Assembly (NCBI GenBank): GCA_039198585.1
Contig: JBCCTJ010000022.1
Span: 1 to 15,001 of the forward strand
From: JBCCTJ01 sp039198585
GTDB lineage: Bacteria; Bacteroidota; Bacteroidia; Cytophagales; Amoebophilaceae
Length of the DNA stretch: 15,001 nucleotides
Reading direction: 5' to 3'
The translations under genes were made by a program, and so were the position numbers. How positions within the stretch are numbered: the stretch's first letter is position 1; each line of letters starts with the position of its first letter. The notes beneath the pieces are model-generated. The model was not told the DNA's origin, did no database searches, and saw only the letters and a list, made by a program, of their open reading frames with translations. This document shows, in pieces, positions 14,390-15,001 of this stretch.

Positions 14390-14428
14390 GAATGTTTCTG
14401 ATATAATAGTATAAAGTGCCTACTGGTA

Positions 14429-14809
14429 TTAGGGATTATTCGTACTACGACTGGAGTAATTTCTTCGCTTAATTTTTGAAGCACTCCCTTTTTTATCTCT
14501 GATATAAAAAATTCTTGATTGTCGCACAATACCTCTCATTTTCACCTCTATTTTTTCTATAATAGCTGAAGGTATAGGAAAAATTCTCTCTATCGCTATT
14601 TCACCTCTTTTTTTCCGTACGGTAATATATCTTATGTGGTCTTTGTGTCCTTTGATTTGAATCACTACCCCTTGAAACTGCTGGATACGCTCTTTTTGCC
14701 CTTCTTGTATTTTAACAGAGATGTTGATAGTATCTCCTACTTGAAAATTTGGAATTGCCTTTGTAGTCATACTCAAAGCTTTCTGAGCTGATATAATTAA
14801 GTTTTGCAT
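14429..14809 (-). CDS. rplS: 50S ribosomal protein L19
   Basis: L19 sits at the interface of the ribosomal subunits and binds 23S rRNA. The product is 126 residues, close to the usual 115-120, with slight extensions at both ends. The core matches the family: FQVGDTINISVKIQEGQKER (22-41), IQQFQGVVIQIKG, ITVRKKRGEIAIERIFPIPS, IEKIEVKMRG, then VRQSRIFYIRDKKGSASKIK. The C-terminus is basic and Ser/Arg-rich (KRRNYSSRSTNNP). The first ATG (14809) is used, although an internal Met at residue 14 (MTTKAIPNF) would give a protein closer to the usual start. It is the first gene of the probable rplS-queA-bamA unit. In many bacteria rplS follows rpsP-rimM-trmD, but none of these is seen in the 190 bases upstream. 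Confidence 0.96.
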   Translation of the reverse strand: MQNLIISAQKALSMTTKAIPNFQVGDTINISVKIQEGQKERIQQFQGVVIQIKGHKDHIRYITVRKKRGEIAIERIFPIPSAIIEKIEVKMRGIVRQSRIFYIRDKKGSASKIKRRNYSSRSTNNP

Positions 14810-14893
14810 GATTTAAAAATAATAACTTTACACTATCGTTTATTCTACAAGATTAAGGAAAAATAGTTGATGCTAAAAAGTAATATAACATCG

Positions 14894-14924
14894 CAAATTT
14901 AGTGGATTCAATTCTATTTCCCAA
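14894..14924 (-). promoter_or_regulatory. Bacteroidota-type promoter of rplS-queA-bamA
   Basis: Read on the minus strand, TAAATTTG (14894-14901) matches TAnnTTTG exactly, with a TTG (14922-14924) 20 bases upstream as a -33 element. Transcription would start near 14887-14889, leaving an rplS leader of roughly 80 bases. I see no clear L19 autoregulatory structure in that leader. Confidence 0.55.
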
Positions 14925-14951
14925 GTATTTTCTATATTGTACACGTTTTAT

Positions 14952-14971
14952 AAGTAAAATAAATTTTACTT
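14952..14971. repeat. 9-bp inverted repeat with 2-base centre
   Basis: AAGTAAAAT (14952-14960) and ATTTTACTT (14963-14971) are perfect inverted copies around AA, upstream of the rplS promoter. A stem of nine A/T-rich pairs without a following U-run is more like an operator or an end-of-transcript structure for a gene beyond the right edge than a classic terminator. The rest of 14972-15001 is featureless. Confidence 0.45.
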
Positions 14972-15001
14972 GTCAACACTGCATAATAAAGAATTTTTGA
15001 G

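Noticed and set aside
1..15001. CRISPR array, tRNA or rRNA genes
   Set aside because: No regularly spaced repeats and no tRNA- or rRNA-like segment were found on reading both strands.

Overview
This window is a piece of an A+T-rich bacterial chromosome. It most likely comes from an obligate intracellular member of the Bacteroidota, and a Cardinium/Amoebophilus-type symbiont is my best guess. Reasons: core proteins (RecA, SSB, QueA, L19, a five-POTRA Omp85 protein) look Bacteroidota-like; several start sites lie behind exact matches to the Bacteroidota -7 promoter element TAnnTTTG with no obvious Shine-Dalgarno sequence; there are decayed insertion-sequence genes; and several genes encode low-complexity, coiled-coil or Pro/Ser-rich exported proteins with one C-terminal membrane anchor, as seen in host-associated relatives. 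The lineage is inference.

Layout. Bases 2-268 are the end of a membrane-anchored protein. Bases 269-940 are a gene-poor stretch with a possible small broken gene. recA (941-1948, minus) and endonuclease IV nfo (2285 onward, plus) diverge from a 336-bp region with two interleaved dyads beside recA, an exact -7 element for nfo and a possible 54-residue ORF. nfo, sufC and sufD are tightly packed (12-bp gap, then a 4-bp overlap) and are clearly richer in G+C than their surroundings. No sufB or sufS lies beside them. A 20-bp perfect palindrome and a second exact -7 element lie inside the end of sufD, ahead of a 78-residue unknown protein. Next comes a 412-residue exported coiled-coil protein.

Bases 6847-8270 look at first like an empty gap. 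They hold two different, oppositely oriented, decayed IS256-family transposase genes, head to head, followed by an intact 45-codon gene for a protein with nine cysteines.

From 8271 to the end all recognised genes are on the minus strand. In transcription order these are rplS, queA, bamA, then an exported-protein gene that is probably split in two by a one-base frameshift, then ssb. rplS, queA and bamA are closely spaced and probably co-transcribed from an exact -7 element upstream of rplS.

Functions: DNA repair and replication (RecA, endonuclease IV, SSB), Fe-S cluster assembly (SufC, SufD), translation (L19, QueA), outer-membrane biogenesis (BamA), and lineage-specific envelope proteins of unknown role. 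I see no complete new multi-gene defence or metabolic system. The most novel items are the cysteine-rich microprotein, the recA-promoter dyads, the split anchored gene and the repeated anchored-protein architecture.
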